64,000 nucleotides of DNA, from positions 5,595,803-5,659,802 of the forward strand of contig NC_081332.1 in the NCBI RefSeq assembly GCF_022539665.2. Reading direction: 5' to 3'. Numbering within the stretch: position 1 is the stretch's first letter; each line of letters starts with the position of its first letter. Shown piece after piece: positions 23,346-34,580 of this stretch. A program made the position numbers and the translations under genes. The DNA comes from Daphnia carinata. Taxonomy: Eukaryota > Arthropoda > Branchiopoda > Diplostraca > Daphniidae. The notes beneath the pieces are model-generated. The model did no database searches, was not told the DNA's origin, and saw nothing but the letters and a program-made list of their open reading frames with translations.

Positions 23346-23527
23346 ATATAACTGTTAATACTTTGTTTTCGGGGCGCAGCAACGACTGAAGGTAATGGGC
23401 AGGAAGCATTTTTCAAAAATTCCTTCGGGCTTCCAACCGTTATCATTATGAAATTTGGTTCGACTAGATACCTCTTTTGATTCAGTATGATTCTTAACCT
23501 ATTTAAAGAAAACGAAACATGAATCAA
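23339..23527 (-). CDS. short ORF beside R copy 3, uncertain
   Basis: An open frame of 62 codons, on the strand and in the place that the cassette gene occupies in the right arm. The stretch near 23500, TTAACCTAT followed by A-rich sequence, looks like a reversed splice acceptor shared with the arms, so an exon beginning there is possible. The protein does not resemble the arm gene. No recognisable domain. Confidence 0.25.
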   Translation of the reverse strand: MIHVSFSLNRLRIILNQKRYLVEPNFIMITVGSPKEFLKNASCPLPSVVAAPRKQSINSYIN

Positions 23528-24100
23528 TTTTTAAACGTTTGCCAAGGACAAGGATTGTGCAATCCTTCTTTACCTCTTGGTTTGGTGAACTACTGGTATT
23601 AATTGTATTCAGCTAATGGTTTGGCAGACATAGTGCTTGCTTGGATGGTAAGTTGATGGGTTGCGAAGAAACTAATCATTAAGCGACTACCTATTTTCTA
23701 ATACCTATGCAAATAACACAATAAATGGCATTTTAATTAGTTGTAATCATGGGTTTCTAGGCACAAAAAAAGAGATAGACTTATTGGATGAGACGGTTCA
23801 AAACGTTCCAACTTCTTTCAGGACCCCTGCACCAGAATGACAGATTGAGTTCAGAAGTCGTGAACTGAGATAGCCAATTTCGGTATATACTTGATTTTTT
23901 TCATACTAGGCATGTAATCTAAATTTGCTGTACAATGAAACAAAGCAGTAAAATAAGTCTGTATAAAAAATTTACAAAATTGCATTTTGTTACACCTATT
24001 TGGCTTTGTAAAGTGATACTAACTTACAACATAGTCCTGTGAAGTTGGTCACAGGGCATGACAAGCAATACATCTTCAATATAAACTGAAGCAGTCTGAT

Positions 24101-24450
24101 TCAAGAATGCTTCTGTTGTCCAAACACACTGCATAGTGACTGATGGAACAGCAGAAAATAAGGATGTAGATTAACTGATTTTCCAGTAATAAGTACTTTT
24201 GATGTTTGGAATTCTGACCAACTGTTTTTGCTGTTCACATTTTTCAAAATGTTGAGCACATACTTAAGGCCACCATAGCACAGAATTTTTTCCAGTTTTG
24301 CAAACATACCATCACAGCATCTATGAGGAACAGGAGAGGTTAAAATCTTTAAAAATCTATATATTTCATAACATACCGTGATGAGCTCTTCTTTTGTAAT
24401 GGGCAGCCCTCTCTAAGTACTTGCATAAGTAATGCTTCAATACTTGGAAC
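24101..24450 (-). CDS. two-exon ORF fragment, unrecognised
   Basis: Exon pieces at about 24376-24450 and 24101-24319 join across a 56-base GT-AG intron to read VPSIEALLMQVLREGCPL, then CCDGMFAKLEKILCYGG, and stop at 24101. Nothing in it is recognisable. No start codon is assigned. It may be part of a decayed mobile-element gene belonging to the third cassette. Confidence 0.3.
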
Positions 24451-24689
24451 AGCTGAAACAAGCAGTTGTGATAAAAAAAAGTATCAGCACCACTGGCAAG
24501 AATGTAAACATGAAGACTTGTTATGGACAATATCTACAATTGGTACAAATGACAGATGGAGTGAAACCACAGTATGACGAAATAGCCTGACGACGTTTGG
24601 CAACCGCCATGGCGTACTATAATCACGGCCAGCAAGCGCGTAATACCCCCTGCGCCTAAAACTGAATTGCCAGAGGGGCCTAAATGAAA

Positions 24690-25530
24690 AAATTAAGATT
24701 CTAGATTTAGTTAAAAATATGTTATTCCGATTCAGAATTCATCACTAATTAAGAAAATCATGTTTATTTTGACACTGGGCTTATAGTTTATGAATTAACT
24801 GTAAAAAACAAAATATTAAGTTAGTGCGCCATCAGCACTTTTTTCGTTATTTTGAAAACGGCTTGTTTATGGTCAAAACAAGTCAGTGATTCGAAATCAG
24901 CGTTTAACTTTAATTAAGGCCTGTGATTTTCAGCCAATTCCAAGAGATGTCGCTTTTCGATGATTTTCGTAAAAATAAGAAGGCCTTCCCACTTTTTCAA
25001 TTTTCGTCAAATTCTAGATTTACTTAAAAATACATTATTCCGATTCGAAATTGATTGCTGAGCACGAAAATCGGGTTCATTTTTACATTAGGCTTATACT
25101 TTTTGAATATACCGTAAAAAACAGAAAGTCGGGCTTATTTTATCGGGCTTATTTTGTCGGGCTTAAATTATTTTCCAATTTAAAAAAAATGTCTTTAACA
25201 ATTAGAATAAGCGTTCGATTTTGAGCCTAATGTAAAATTTTTACTGAATTCTGAGAGATGTCGCTTTTTGATGATTTTCGTCAAAATGAGAAGGCTATAG
25301 CCTTCCCACTTTTTCGGTTTTGGTAAAATTCTAAATTTAATTAAAAATTCATTATTCCGTTTCGAAATTGATCGCTGATCACGAATATCGGGTTTATTGA
25401 CATTGGGCTTACAGTTTATGAATTAATCGTACAAAACAAAAAATTAAGTTAGTGCGCCAACAGCAATGTTGTCTTTTATTTAAAAAACGGCTAGTTAGGG
25501 CCAAAACAAATCTAATCATCAAAGATAACT
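24690..25530. repeat. three diverged direct repeats of about 310 bp
   Basis: Blocks beginning near 24693, 25010 and 25320 share TTCTAGATTTA/TTCTAAATTTA, ATTATTCCG, CGGGTT and GGGCTTA motifs in the same order. GATGTCGCTTTT at 24949 and 25257 marks the repeat phase. Divergence is about 15 to 25 percent by eye. A GGGCTTATTTT doublet lies between units. Confidence 0.6.
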
Positions 25531-25598
25531 TCTTACACAGCAGTGAAACCCATTAGACGTATCAGGACATCAAATTTATCCATCTTTATTACAATAAA

Positions 25599-26984
25599 TT
25601 ATAATTTTCTGTTAGACGTTTCTTTCTTTTCACACTTTGGTTTGAAATTAGGCGTCCAGGCACCAAGACTTTCATACGCGTAAAAGTCCATTGGATAGGT
25701 ATCCTTCCATTCTACATTTTTGAGGGCCACATTGATTTCGTAAGGCGTCAGAAGTGGTTTGGCAAAAGCAAGACCCCAGTCGATTGACAGTCGTGGGCAT
25801 GCAATTTGAACCCAAGCATCCACACTGGGCATAAGCGCTAGTTTGGCTGGGAAAATTTCTGACATCAGCACAGTAACAAACTCCTTATTCAATTTTAACA
25901 TCTTCTCTTTTATCTCCTGCAATACTCTGGGACTTCCCTACAATAACAGGAAAACAATAATTTTTTTCTAAATGAAAAAATATAATTGCAATGCGATAAA
26001 TTTTCTTACTTGCCGGCCAAGTGTCCCTAATATCAAACCAAATCTCGGAGCTTTGGCTGCTATACTTATAGCTGCTTGTCGGTTGGCTTTCATTTGATTA
26101 TGTTCATAAAACTCCTGGGTGAATTCCTTACTATAGGGGTCATACTTGTAAGCTTTACATTTTGGATTTGCTATCATTGCAGACTCCAGATGAAATCTAC
26201 CATCTCCAAGATAAATGATAACATCGGTGTCTATGGAAGGAGAGGTACAGCCCAAGATTTCACCAGGTGATAATGGTGAAGATTTAGGAGTACTAGCCAC
26301 ATACCCTTCCCCCTTCAAACGCATCACCAGATTTTGTAAGGAGGCCACAAACTGAATCGTACTAACAAATGACATGCGGGTTTCTTTGTCAAAGTTAAAC
26401 TTGATGGTTTCTATAAAATGTTCTGAGTCAAATTTTATATCCACAAAAATATAGAGCATTTTGATTCCACTTGTTTGACCAACTGGAATTAGACAAGAAT
26501 GTCCATAGTGGATCATGAAGTCAGCTCCTAGCGCTATGGCAGTTCTGTCATCAACACAACAAGCCCCATAGGTAACATCTCCCATAATCACAGTCTCAGC
26601 TTGACAAAATTCTTCAAGAATATCTGAAATTGTCAGTGCAAACATAAGTAATCCTTCAGGCATTTGCAAAGCAACTCTTTTTGCTCCAGCCTGACGAATT
26701 TTCCATACCTGAATCAAAACACTGCTACATCAACTATTCTGTTAGGTGAAGAATTTTATGACATTATATACCGTCTTGTGAATTTCGAAGGAATAATTGC
26801 TCGGAAGAAGCTCTATGGCACGCGCTAGCTTTTCGTCGTTCAGTATATCGTCAGGAATTTGGTTTATGACTCTAGTCTTCCCAGGCATAGCACTGTACAC
26901 CTTTCGTCCAGGATTTGCTCGTGAAACTACAACTTGTTCGTTGATTTTATCGTTTGCGGAAACATTTGGTGACAGTTCGTCCAT
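25599..26984 (-). CDS. DPH1: DPH1, diphthamide synthesis subunit 1
   Basis: DPH1 forms a heterodimer with DPH2. The pair is a [4Fe-4S] radical-SAM-like enzyme that moves a 3-amino-3-carboxypropyl group onto one histidine of eEF2, the first step of diphthamide synthesis, in the cytosol. Three exons join in phase: 26772-26984, 26010-26708 and 25599-25937, giving 416 residues, close to the family length. The junction of exons 1 and 2 reads [20 protein letters not shown]. The expected cluster cysteines are present: YGACCVDD near residue 121, GHSC near 145 and QIACPRLS in the last exon. The first ATG in frame is at 26984; upstream codons in frame are non-ATG. Its substrate protein eEF2 lies about 12 kb away. 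Confidence 0.95.
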
Positions 26985-27871
26985 TTTCTTGAATATTTTT
27001 TGTTCAGTTTGAACAGTAACGTTGACACGTGATTGCAGACGACGGAAAATAATTATCAGGATGTTAAACTGCGGACGCAAGTGATAAAATGCGGAACTTA
27101 GGAGGGTAAATCGCTACGTTTTACACAGAGGAAGTTGAATATTTTACATATAATATACTATTGAACAGTTCCTTAATTTGTATTAATTGGTTTTTACACT
27201 GCTGACATGAGTTGTTATTTATATTTTAATTTTATTATGAAAATAGCATTAGAAGTATTTCGGCACTGTTATAAAAGCTTATTGTGCATGTATATGATGT
27301 ATGAATAAACTCATTTCATTCCAACAAGTTTCTTTATGTCAGCAAGCATAAGAAGTGGTAATTCCCAAGTACCCTAGCACCACTAACAATTAATCATCTA
27401 TCACTCTAGTTGCCATTATTGTTTTTACAATAGTTATATAGTTATTCACAATTTCTTTATAGTTGCTTCATAAGCTACACATGGAATGAAATCTTACATT
27501 TATCGTGGCGAAGGCAATGGGGAAATGAAACATACTAAAATTTGGCTTTCAAAATACCAATGGTAACCTGACTAATCTGTATTATTTCATGAGTTTTCTT
27601 CAATTTTGATTGACAAGTAAGAGACGAGGCAACGGTTAGATTGACACAGATGCTTGAATACCGGTACAAACGCGTTGGAGCAACAAATAACAAAAAACGC
27701 TACAAAACTTGCGTGGAAAAGAAGAGAAAACTTAATTTGTACCATTATGTCGAACATATAAATTTATAATCGTGTTAAGCGCATGAAATGGGGACGCTTG
27801 AAAAGTAATAATAAAAACGAATATTTTAGGCAGACCAGATTTTTTTACATTGCTTAAAGGACTGATCATAA
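26985..27871. other. intergenic: DPH1 promoter and 3' end of LRR gene
   Basis: AT-rich, with no coding signal seen. The two flanking genes are both on the minus strand, so the left part should hold the DPH1 promoter and the right part the 3' UTR of the LRR gene. Confidence 0.5.
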
Positions 27872-29219
27872 TCATGGCAGTTTGCTAGCGATCCAGGGAA
27901 GTCGCCCCGTCTTGCGGTAAGCGTAATAATCATAAAGAAGTTTTCCGATGGTAACCAAAGTTAACAGAGCCAAGAATACGTTAAGCACATCCATCAGGTT
28001 TATGGCGTTGTTTCCATTCGTACCGCAAACGCTGCTCAGCTCGACAGAGATGATTTTCTTACCAGCGCTTTCTCCTTCTTCTGGGCCACACGTGACATTA
28101 CTAACGTCTTTGATCAGCTGCTTGTGCTTAGCAATAAACGGCTGGGATAAGAAAGGCGTGACTGTAACAGTGATTACTCGACAACGAAAAACAAGATTTT
28201 GGTATAATTACTTGAAAGCGAGTAATGGTAACGCAGTCGCATTTCCACGGATTATTGCTTAGAAGCATCCGAACTCCATTAATGTCTTGGTGATGAAATA
28301 CATTACTTAGTGCTTGGGTGGGAATCTATACAAGAAAATTTATGTCAACATGTATTTTAACCTAATAATGGTGTGCAGCAATACTTCTTGTAGAAGATTT
28401 CCTTGAAGACTTAGTAAACTAAACTGTTCAATCCAATCAGAATTTTCCAGGCTTGTTATTGATTGGATACGATTGTTGGCCAAGTACAAAACAGTTACTC
28501 TACTGTAGCTTGGATTTTTGGCCAGCTCACTCACATCTTCAATCTATGGTAATTGGAAACATATCAGACAAATATTAATAAAAAGCTCTAACATTCAGAT
28601 TTACCCGATTATTGCTCAAGTCCATATGAATGGTCACATTAGCTGGCAAGATTTTAGGTATTTCTGTGAACCCCAGATTATTGCAGCTGACACTAACAGT
28701 GACATACTGATCATCTTTGGGAACATGGGCCAATTCACATACACAGCGCTCCGGACACCTGCTGCCCACATCATAAATTAACTGCAAGGCCTTCAGTACT
28801 TGAGTCCCATTAAAAGTTTGGGGTGAAGTGCAGTGTATGTTTTCAGGCTCGTACAGCTTGTCACTTAATTGAAGTAGCCAGACCAGGTGTTTTGAACAAT
28901 TAATCAAGTTATGTGATAGCTCCAGCGTCTTAAGGTTGGGGAAAAGGGGAAGCAGGTTTTCAGAGAAGTCAAGTTTTGAATCTCGGACATGGAGGTGTTG
29001 CACATAATCAGGTTGCTGAAAGTCACCATACAGAGGCAAACGTCCGTCACTCCAAAGCTGACTGACTGACACAAGATGGGTGCAATTCCAGACTGTTTCT
29101 TCCAGGTAATTATTGTAGCACTGACAAATGTCTGGGCAATAAGAACTAGAAGGTTGTATACAGAGGACACACAACCAAACAGTCGAACAAAAAATGAGGC
29201 AAGATTTCCGTAAAGACAT
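27872..29219 (-). CDS. LRR single-pass membrane protein, halfway/singed-wings-2-like
   Basis: Four exons join in phase: 28605-29219, 28385-28543, 28212-28325 and 27872-28141, giving 385 residues. Order of parts: a signal peptide (about 1-26), a cysteine cluster YCPDICQC, leucine-rich repeats (LKTLELSHNLI, VTIHMDLSNNR, VTVLYLANNRI, FSLLSLQGNLL), a C-terminal LRR cap beginning NPWKCDC, one membrane helix about 344-364, and a short cytoplasmic tail ending RKTGRLPWIASKLP. This predicts a type I surface protein. The architecture and tail resemble the Drosophila halfway (singed wings 2) protein, but that name is from memory and less certain than the domain layout. Two of the introns are under 70 bp. 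Confidence 0.8.
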
Positions 29220-30629
29220 GGTGATTCGACAAGAACACGTTCGAGTTTGACTTCAGCCGATCAAGACATTTTCATTTAGAATTTCGATGGTTTTATATTT
29301 CACGAGACGTTAGCAAACAGCGTGAACGTGTATGCTGAAAATCGAGTGGCCCTCGCTCACGCTAGTCAAGGTCAAGCTTCTCCACCTTTTCAGCGCGAAC
29401 GGCACAACTTCTGGATTACTAATAAGCTGCTGTGAAACGGAGACCTTCAAACTGAATCTTGGGTTCTTTTTTTCTTTATGGTTTTGCCTCTGCAAGTTTG
29501 TTTTCAACTACCCACGGCAAACCATACAGCAGACGAAAGTTGGTTTGAGCTTGACCTATTTTCCGTCTTTACTCAGGCACTATGTTGTGATCTTGAGTTC
29601 TCGACACGCCAACTTCGTGACAAAAAAAAAATTCTTTTCCTTGAGCGGAACAAAGATTACCGCTCCCCGATACCTACTGCCAAGTGAGCTTATACAACTG
29701 GGCAGTATAGAACTCCGTACAAACAATCATCGCTCCTCCCTTTCTTTGCTTGCGTGTAGTGTTTCGTTTGCAGCTCATGGAACAAATACTTTCCATTCTG
29801 CTGCTGCCATTGATTTAGTGGTAAAACACAGTAAAACAGCGAGTCATATGATAACCTAGTTATCTCTGACTATCCGGAAAGAAAAATTTCATTATGAAAG
29901 CCATTGGTTCATAAATTTTTAAGCGCTATTGTTGAATGTAAGCAAAACTCTTTGCTTGGACGAGAGGAATTGGAAGGATTTGAGATTAGATCGTGCATGG
30001 GTTTTCTTCACTAGCCAAAAGGGCTTGAACTTGAGTTTTTACGAGACTTATACCTACTGTTTATCGGTCAAAGCCACGTGAAGAGCGAAAGCAGAAATCA
30101 TATAGCTTACGAAACCAAGCCAGCTTCAGCTATTTATTAGTCTTGCGGAACTTGGCGTTGCCCGAAGTCAGCTAGATACGACGCCATGTATCAGCGAGCT
30201 TTAATAAATCTGAAACGTCCTGTTGATAGAAATGTGACCCACTTTAAGGGACGGCCGTCAGACCTACATTCTACTGACTTTCATTTTGCGGCATTGATTG
30301 CACACGATATGCGTTTCCGACATGAATGCAAGATGCAAAACCAGAACTGCGCTGTGCACACCGCGCGGAATAGCGTGTTTGAAGCTGTGAGTCACGTTTG
30401 CACGCAGAAGTTTTGATTAGTTCTCGCAATATATGCTGGCAAAATCCTTCAGAAACAACTGTTTGCGGAGTCAAATGAAGATCTGGTTAGAATTTTGAGT
30501 CTTGAAAAGACAGGGACTAGTGACTAATGATCATACCTTATCTTTGTTTTGATATATTCAGTTTCGCTGTTTTGGTTTCGGATTTATAATTTTTCCTTTT
30601 TTCTTATTGAGTACTTGTCAGAATAGTCG

Positions 30630-30641
30630 CGCGCATGCGCG
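30630..30641. promoter_or_regulatory. NRF1-like palindrome
   Basis: CGCGCATGCGCG, which fits the YGCGCATGCGCR consensus of NRF1. The nearest gene start is about 1.4 kb away, so its use is doubtful. Confidence 0.35.
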
Positions 30642-31096
30642 GGTGTATGCCTCCTTTCAGCAGAGAGATATGGAAATGGGACAATGTTTTCCGCAACTTA
30701 AAAAAAAAACCATAAAAGATAAGGAAAAATCGATGGCATTATTCAGTACAACAAATTTAAACAGCCGAAATCTTCAACTTCACATTACATAAAAAAAAAA
30801 AGAAAAGATGACAGAGGATATTGGGCGAAGGCGAGAATTAACAAAGAGAGAGAAGAAAAGTCGAGATTTAGGAGCGGTGCCAAGTGCCATAGGAAAAAAT
30901 AAAAATAAAGGCAAGGGAAAACGCGGGTTTAGGCAGCGTAACGTCGTGCTCTTCCAGGCAAAGCTAACTTTTACAAACAGAATGGCTCGCACTTTGCACT
31001 GCAAGTCACACAATACTGTACAACGATATTTCTTATTTATCTCTAGTCGAAGGACAGAGGGGATTCTCTTATTCCTTCAGAATGGTACACGTTTGG

Positions 31097-31114
31097 ACGC
31101 ATCTGCAGATGCGT
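31097..31114. repeat. 18-bp perfect palindrome with E-boxes
   Basis: ACGCATCTGCAGATGCGT reads identically on both strands and contains two E-boxes (CATCTG, CAGATG) sharing the centre. It lies in the 3' flank of the gene at 31558-34580. Confidence 0.6.
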
Positions 31115-31557
31115 TCTGTAGAAGTAGTTGAGAACCTTGTTTCTTCCAACAAAAGTGAGGAACAAAATTCCTTTTTCCGGTTGCCTTTTTGGTGTTAGGT
31201 GAAAGGATAGAACACGACAAAAATCCACAAGGTCTCTTTCTCTCTCTTTCTCCCCAACCGTTCATGGAAAAGGGCAGCAGCTGAAACCACATCCAAGAAT
31301 AATAAGGTATTTGTTTTCAATTGAGGGAAGGAGGATATAGGCTAAAAAAAAGAGAAAAAAGAAACGGGAGCGTAAAGAAACAAACATGCAGAACCAGTAA
31401 CACTGGAGAAAAGAAGGCTCTTCCTGTTCCAGGAAGGGGAGGGGGATGTCTTTCTTTTTGGTTTGTCGGCTGGCAGGCTTGTCTTGTTCTTTTCCTTGAT
31501 TGACCTGTGTCATCCGACTTGGTTCATTAACACTGGCTCTCTTCAGTCAAAAGCCAA

Positions 31558-34500
31558 TCAGCTGACTCTTTGCCGTTTTGAAGAATGGGCGTGGCTTAGT
31601 TCGGCTCCGCCATCCAGCCTCGACATCATATACCGGATTTGTGGCATGTATTGGACGACATCACGAACGTTCACCAATGATATTTTCTCTCCAGCGAGAC
31701 TACTTACGCTGCTCACCTTTCCCGCCGATTTTAAAACCTGCAATTGTTGACTGATACACAAGAATTTTTTTAAATATAGTCCTTTTGATCTTTGATTTCT
31801 CTTTAAATTTATCAACTTACGGGTTGGCTTCATAGAGTGTAACACCAAGACCATCCTGCAGAACTTGCTTGCAAGTTTGATGACCTAAATGAGGAAACAA
31901 ATAGGCAGCCATGTCCGGTAGGGCAATCATCAGATTATTGTAGACGTATTGCCGGCTATTAACGCACGGTACAGTTTGATTTTCTATCTGGTACAGCTGT
32001 AGCTTGAACGGAGGAGGTTGTTGGGATTGCTGTTGTTGGAGGAGCTGGTGTTGCATCTGCGGGTGATGTCGCTGCCCGATTTCATACTGTGATTGATGGT
32101 AAGAACGCGACAATCCATGCGGATTCGATTCGGATGACGCCTGGTGAAGTCGACTGGACGCCTGAGAAGCCATGCTGCTATTATTGGGCATGGACGAGAA
32201 AAGAGGATGACTCCCGTTGACGGGGATGAGCGGAGGAGGCGGCGGCTTTGGAGCCGACGAGGAGGAGGAGGAAGAAGTAAGCGACGAATGGACCAGGCTG
32301 GAACTTGGAACAGGTAAACCGGGCCGAGGAGATGCTCCTAATTTGTAAAAAATAAAAGGTCAATAATTAAACTTCGATTAAACAAAAGAATGTTTATCTT
32401 CTCAACAACAAATAAAATATAATAACGGAACACAGAATAAAAATAAATCGTTTGTCTATTTTTATCCCGGAGAGAAACGCAGTTGGCGATGTAATTGTTA
32501 CCTGTGCTACTTCTTGAGTGCGGACTACTGCCGGGTACCGCTCCGGTTAGAGGTGATTGGCTGCTGGAATAGGCTGAATGATTCATCGCTGCATTCGAAG
32601 ATGACCCATGGGACAGCCTTAATACAAATAATGAGCAATTAATAAAATCATCCAATACGCAAAACGCCATATTGATAATGAACCTATGGTGGTCGGTGTG
32701 AATGCCGTTCGCACGCAGAAGGTTGTCCAACGTTGAGCTTGCTGAAGCATGAGCCTGAGATGGTGGCGGCGGAGGAGCTTGGTTCCGATGCGACTGAGCT
32801 TGCTGCTGCGATTGTTGCTGTTGCATCATGCCTGCAACTGCCTGTGCATACTGCATCATATTAAATGCCTGGCCCATACTGGAGTGATGAACTGGCATGG
32901 ATGGCATTAGCATGGCAGATACAGCTGCTGCTTGTGCCCTTGCTGCTGCCGCCGATTGTGATTGCAACACTGTCGCTAGATGAGCAGAAGCTGCCGCTGC
33001 TGAAGAACTAGAAGAGCTATTGGTGTTCGAAGCACTTTGCTGTTGTTGCATTTGCTTTACGTACAAAATGAATGAATGAATAAATAAATGAACAGCTATG
33101 CAATTAACTATCCTATTCACTAGGACTGAAGAACGCACCTGATGCACAGAGGCATAAGAATTCATGGAACTCCAGCCATTATACAAGGCGGAATTGGTAC
33201 AGGTGGGAGGGACAACAGGCGGTCGAGATGGTGGAACAATACCCGACGCTTGAAGCAACGCGGAGGCAGATGATGTGGAAGGCAGTCTAGTGGCAGCATT
33301 GACCGCCGACACTGCGGGGTTTTTCTGAATGACTGAACTCGTTTGCAGCGCCGCGGCCGCCGTGTTACTATTGACAGGCAAGGGAGGTGGACTACCACTA
33401 GGCTTGTGTATCCACATGTTAATGCCAACGTTGCTGCCACTTGATGCTCCATTGCTGGGCACGTCTAGCGACGAACGACTTGGCCAATATAGCTGTAAGT
33501 CTGTTTGAGCCGGGAATTGCTGCTTGATATCGTCTACGCTGACGGCTGAGTAAGAATCGTTAGAAAAGAGTTCGTTTCGGATTCCTTGCACTTTGCAGCA
33601 CAACTATGGAGAGGTACAACGGGGGGAGGGAGAACAGAAATTCATTACAATTTACTAAATAAGGAACTGATATAATAAAAAACAACATTACCTTTAGATA
33701 GGCAAGATCCCAGCCAGTAATCTGAATGGCCCGCCTGTCCAAATTTCCCGTCTCCCCTTCAAAGTAGAAGAGAGGAACGTACTTGATGCCGCCGATAACC
33801 GTGTAAGGAACAACCGATTCGCCGCCAATACGGAAGAATCCGCACCGATCCTGAGGGTCACATGACTTGCGCACCAGCTTCTCTTTACACGTCTGTAAGA
33901 ACTGTATAAGCTCCTGTGCATCTTCTAAACTGATGATCAAATCACGGACGGTAAACAATTCTCGACCATATTGCCAATCGCAATGTTTGACGTTGATTTC
34001 GTTCAATAGTCTTGATTCTATTTCACTCACGTAAAAGCTCTGAATGGAAACGCAGCCGGACAATTCCGGTCGCAACACGTTCGCGAACATTTTTACAATA
34101 CACTGTTCTAGAACACGCACCGAACACAATTTTTTGTCGTCTCTTCGGTAAATATAAGGAATGTGCACTGAGGAGTTCGTCCAGCCGAATCGTCCTTTGG
34201 CACTTTCTAGATCTACTGCCACAGCAGCAGCTGCGTTACTCTTCTCCTTGTTTATCGCGTCAACAACTTCTTTGGCACCTACACCAGCTGAATTTCTGGA
34301 AAAGTAACCCAACAAGGTGCCTGGCATTATTCTTGATGCTGATGCTATCCCTGGTTGTAATGGGTTGCTGTTTGTTCCAGTTTGTCCAACAGTTGTTGCT
34401 GCTGATGACAAGTTTGCCATCTTGGCTCGATTGGCTTCAACCATCTTGGCTGCAAGTAGATCGATTTCCTCCTGATCATCTCGTTTCTCTTGTTTTACGG

Positions 34501-34580
34501 CTGCACCTAAACAGCAGATTCATGTAATAATTATTTAACCCCATCATCTCAGGAATATACTTACTGCTCTTAGAAGTCAT
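31558..34580 (-). CDS. unrecognised nuclear-type protein, Gln/Ala/Ser-rich
   Basis: I do not recognise this protein. Seven exons join in phase: 34565-34580, 33692-34506, 33603 down to 33139, 32684-33054, 32502-32617, 31821-32337 and 31558-31750, giving 830 residues. Residues about 70-310 form a globular-looking region (GRFGWTNSSVHIPYIYRRDD; CDPQDRCGFFRIGGESVVPY; VPLFYFEGETGNLDRR; LCCKVQGIRNELF). The middle is low complexity: poly-Ser, Ala runs, Gln runs and poly-Pro. The last 130 residues are again ordered (YQIENQTVPCVNSRQYVYNN; VNVRDVVQYMPQIRYM) and end in a basic KRQR tail. Two structured ends around a Q/S/P linker suggest a transcriptional cofactor. Exon 1 carries only five codons plus one base. 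The donor after exon 4 (GTTCAT) is weak. Confidence 0.75.

Larger units (their letters stand above)
21154..25598. other. repeat-rich intergenic stretch
   Basis: No secure gene lies here. It holds a hairpin at 21931-21978, three tandem TTCCGG repeats, tRNA-like fragments, the third copy of module R, two minus-strand ORF pieces and diverged direct repeats at 24690-25530. The phrase GGGCTTATTTT recurs near 21205 and 25131. Confidence 0.6.
29220..31557. other. intergenic stretch, no gene seen
   Basis: The left part should hold the promoter of the LRR gene. An NRF1-type palindrome (30630-30641) and an 18-bp perfect palindrome (31097-31114) stand out. The open frames here lack domains and splice partners. 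Confidence 0.5.

Noticed and set aside
31097-31114. microRNA hairpin
   Set aside because: The palindrome has no loop and the pairing does not extend beyond 18 bp.
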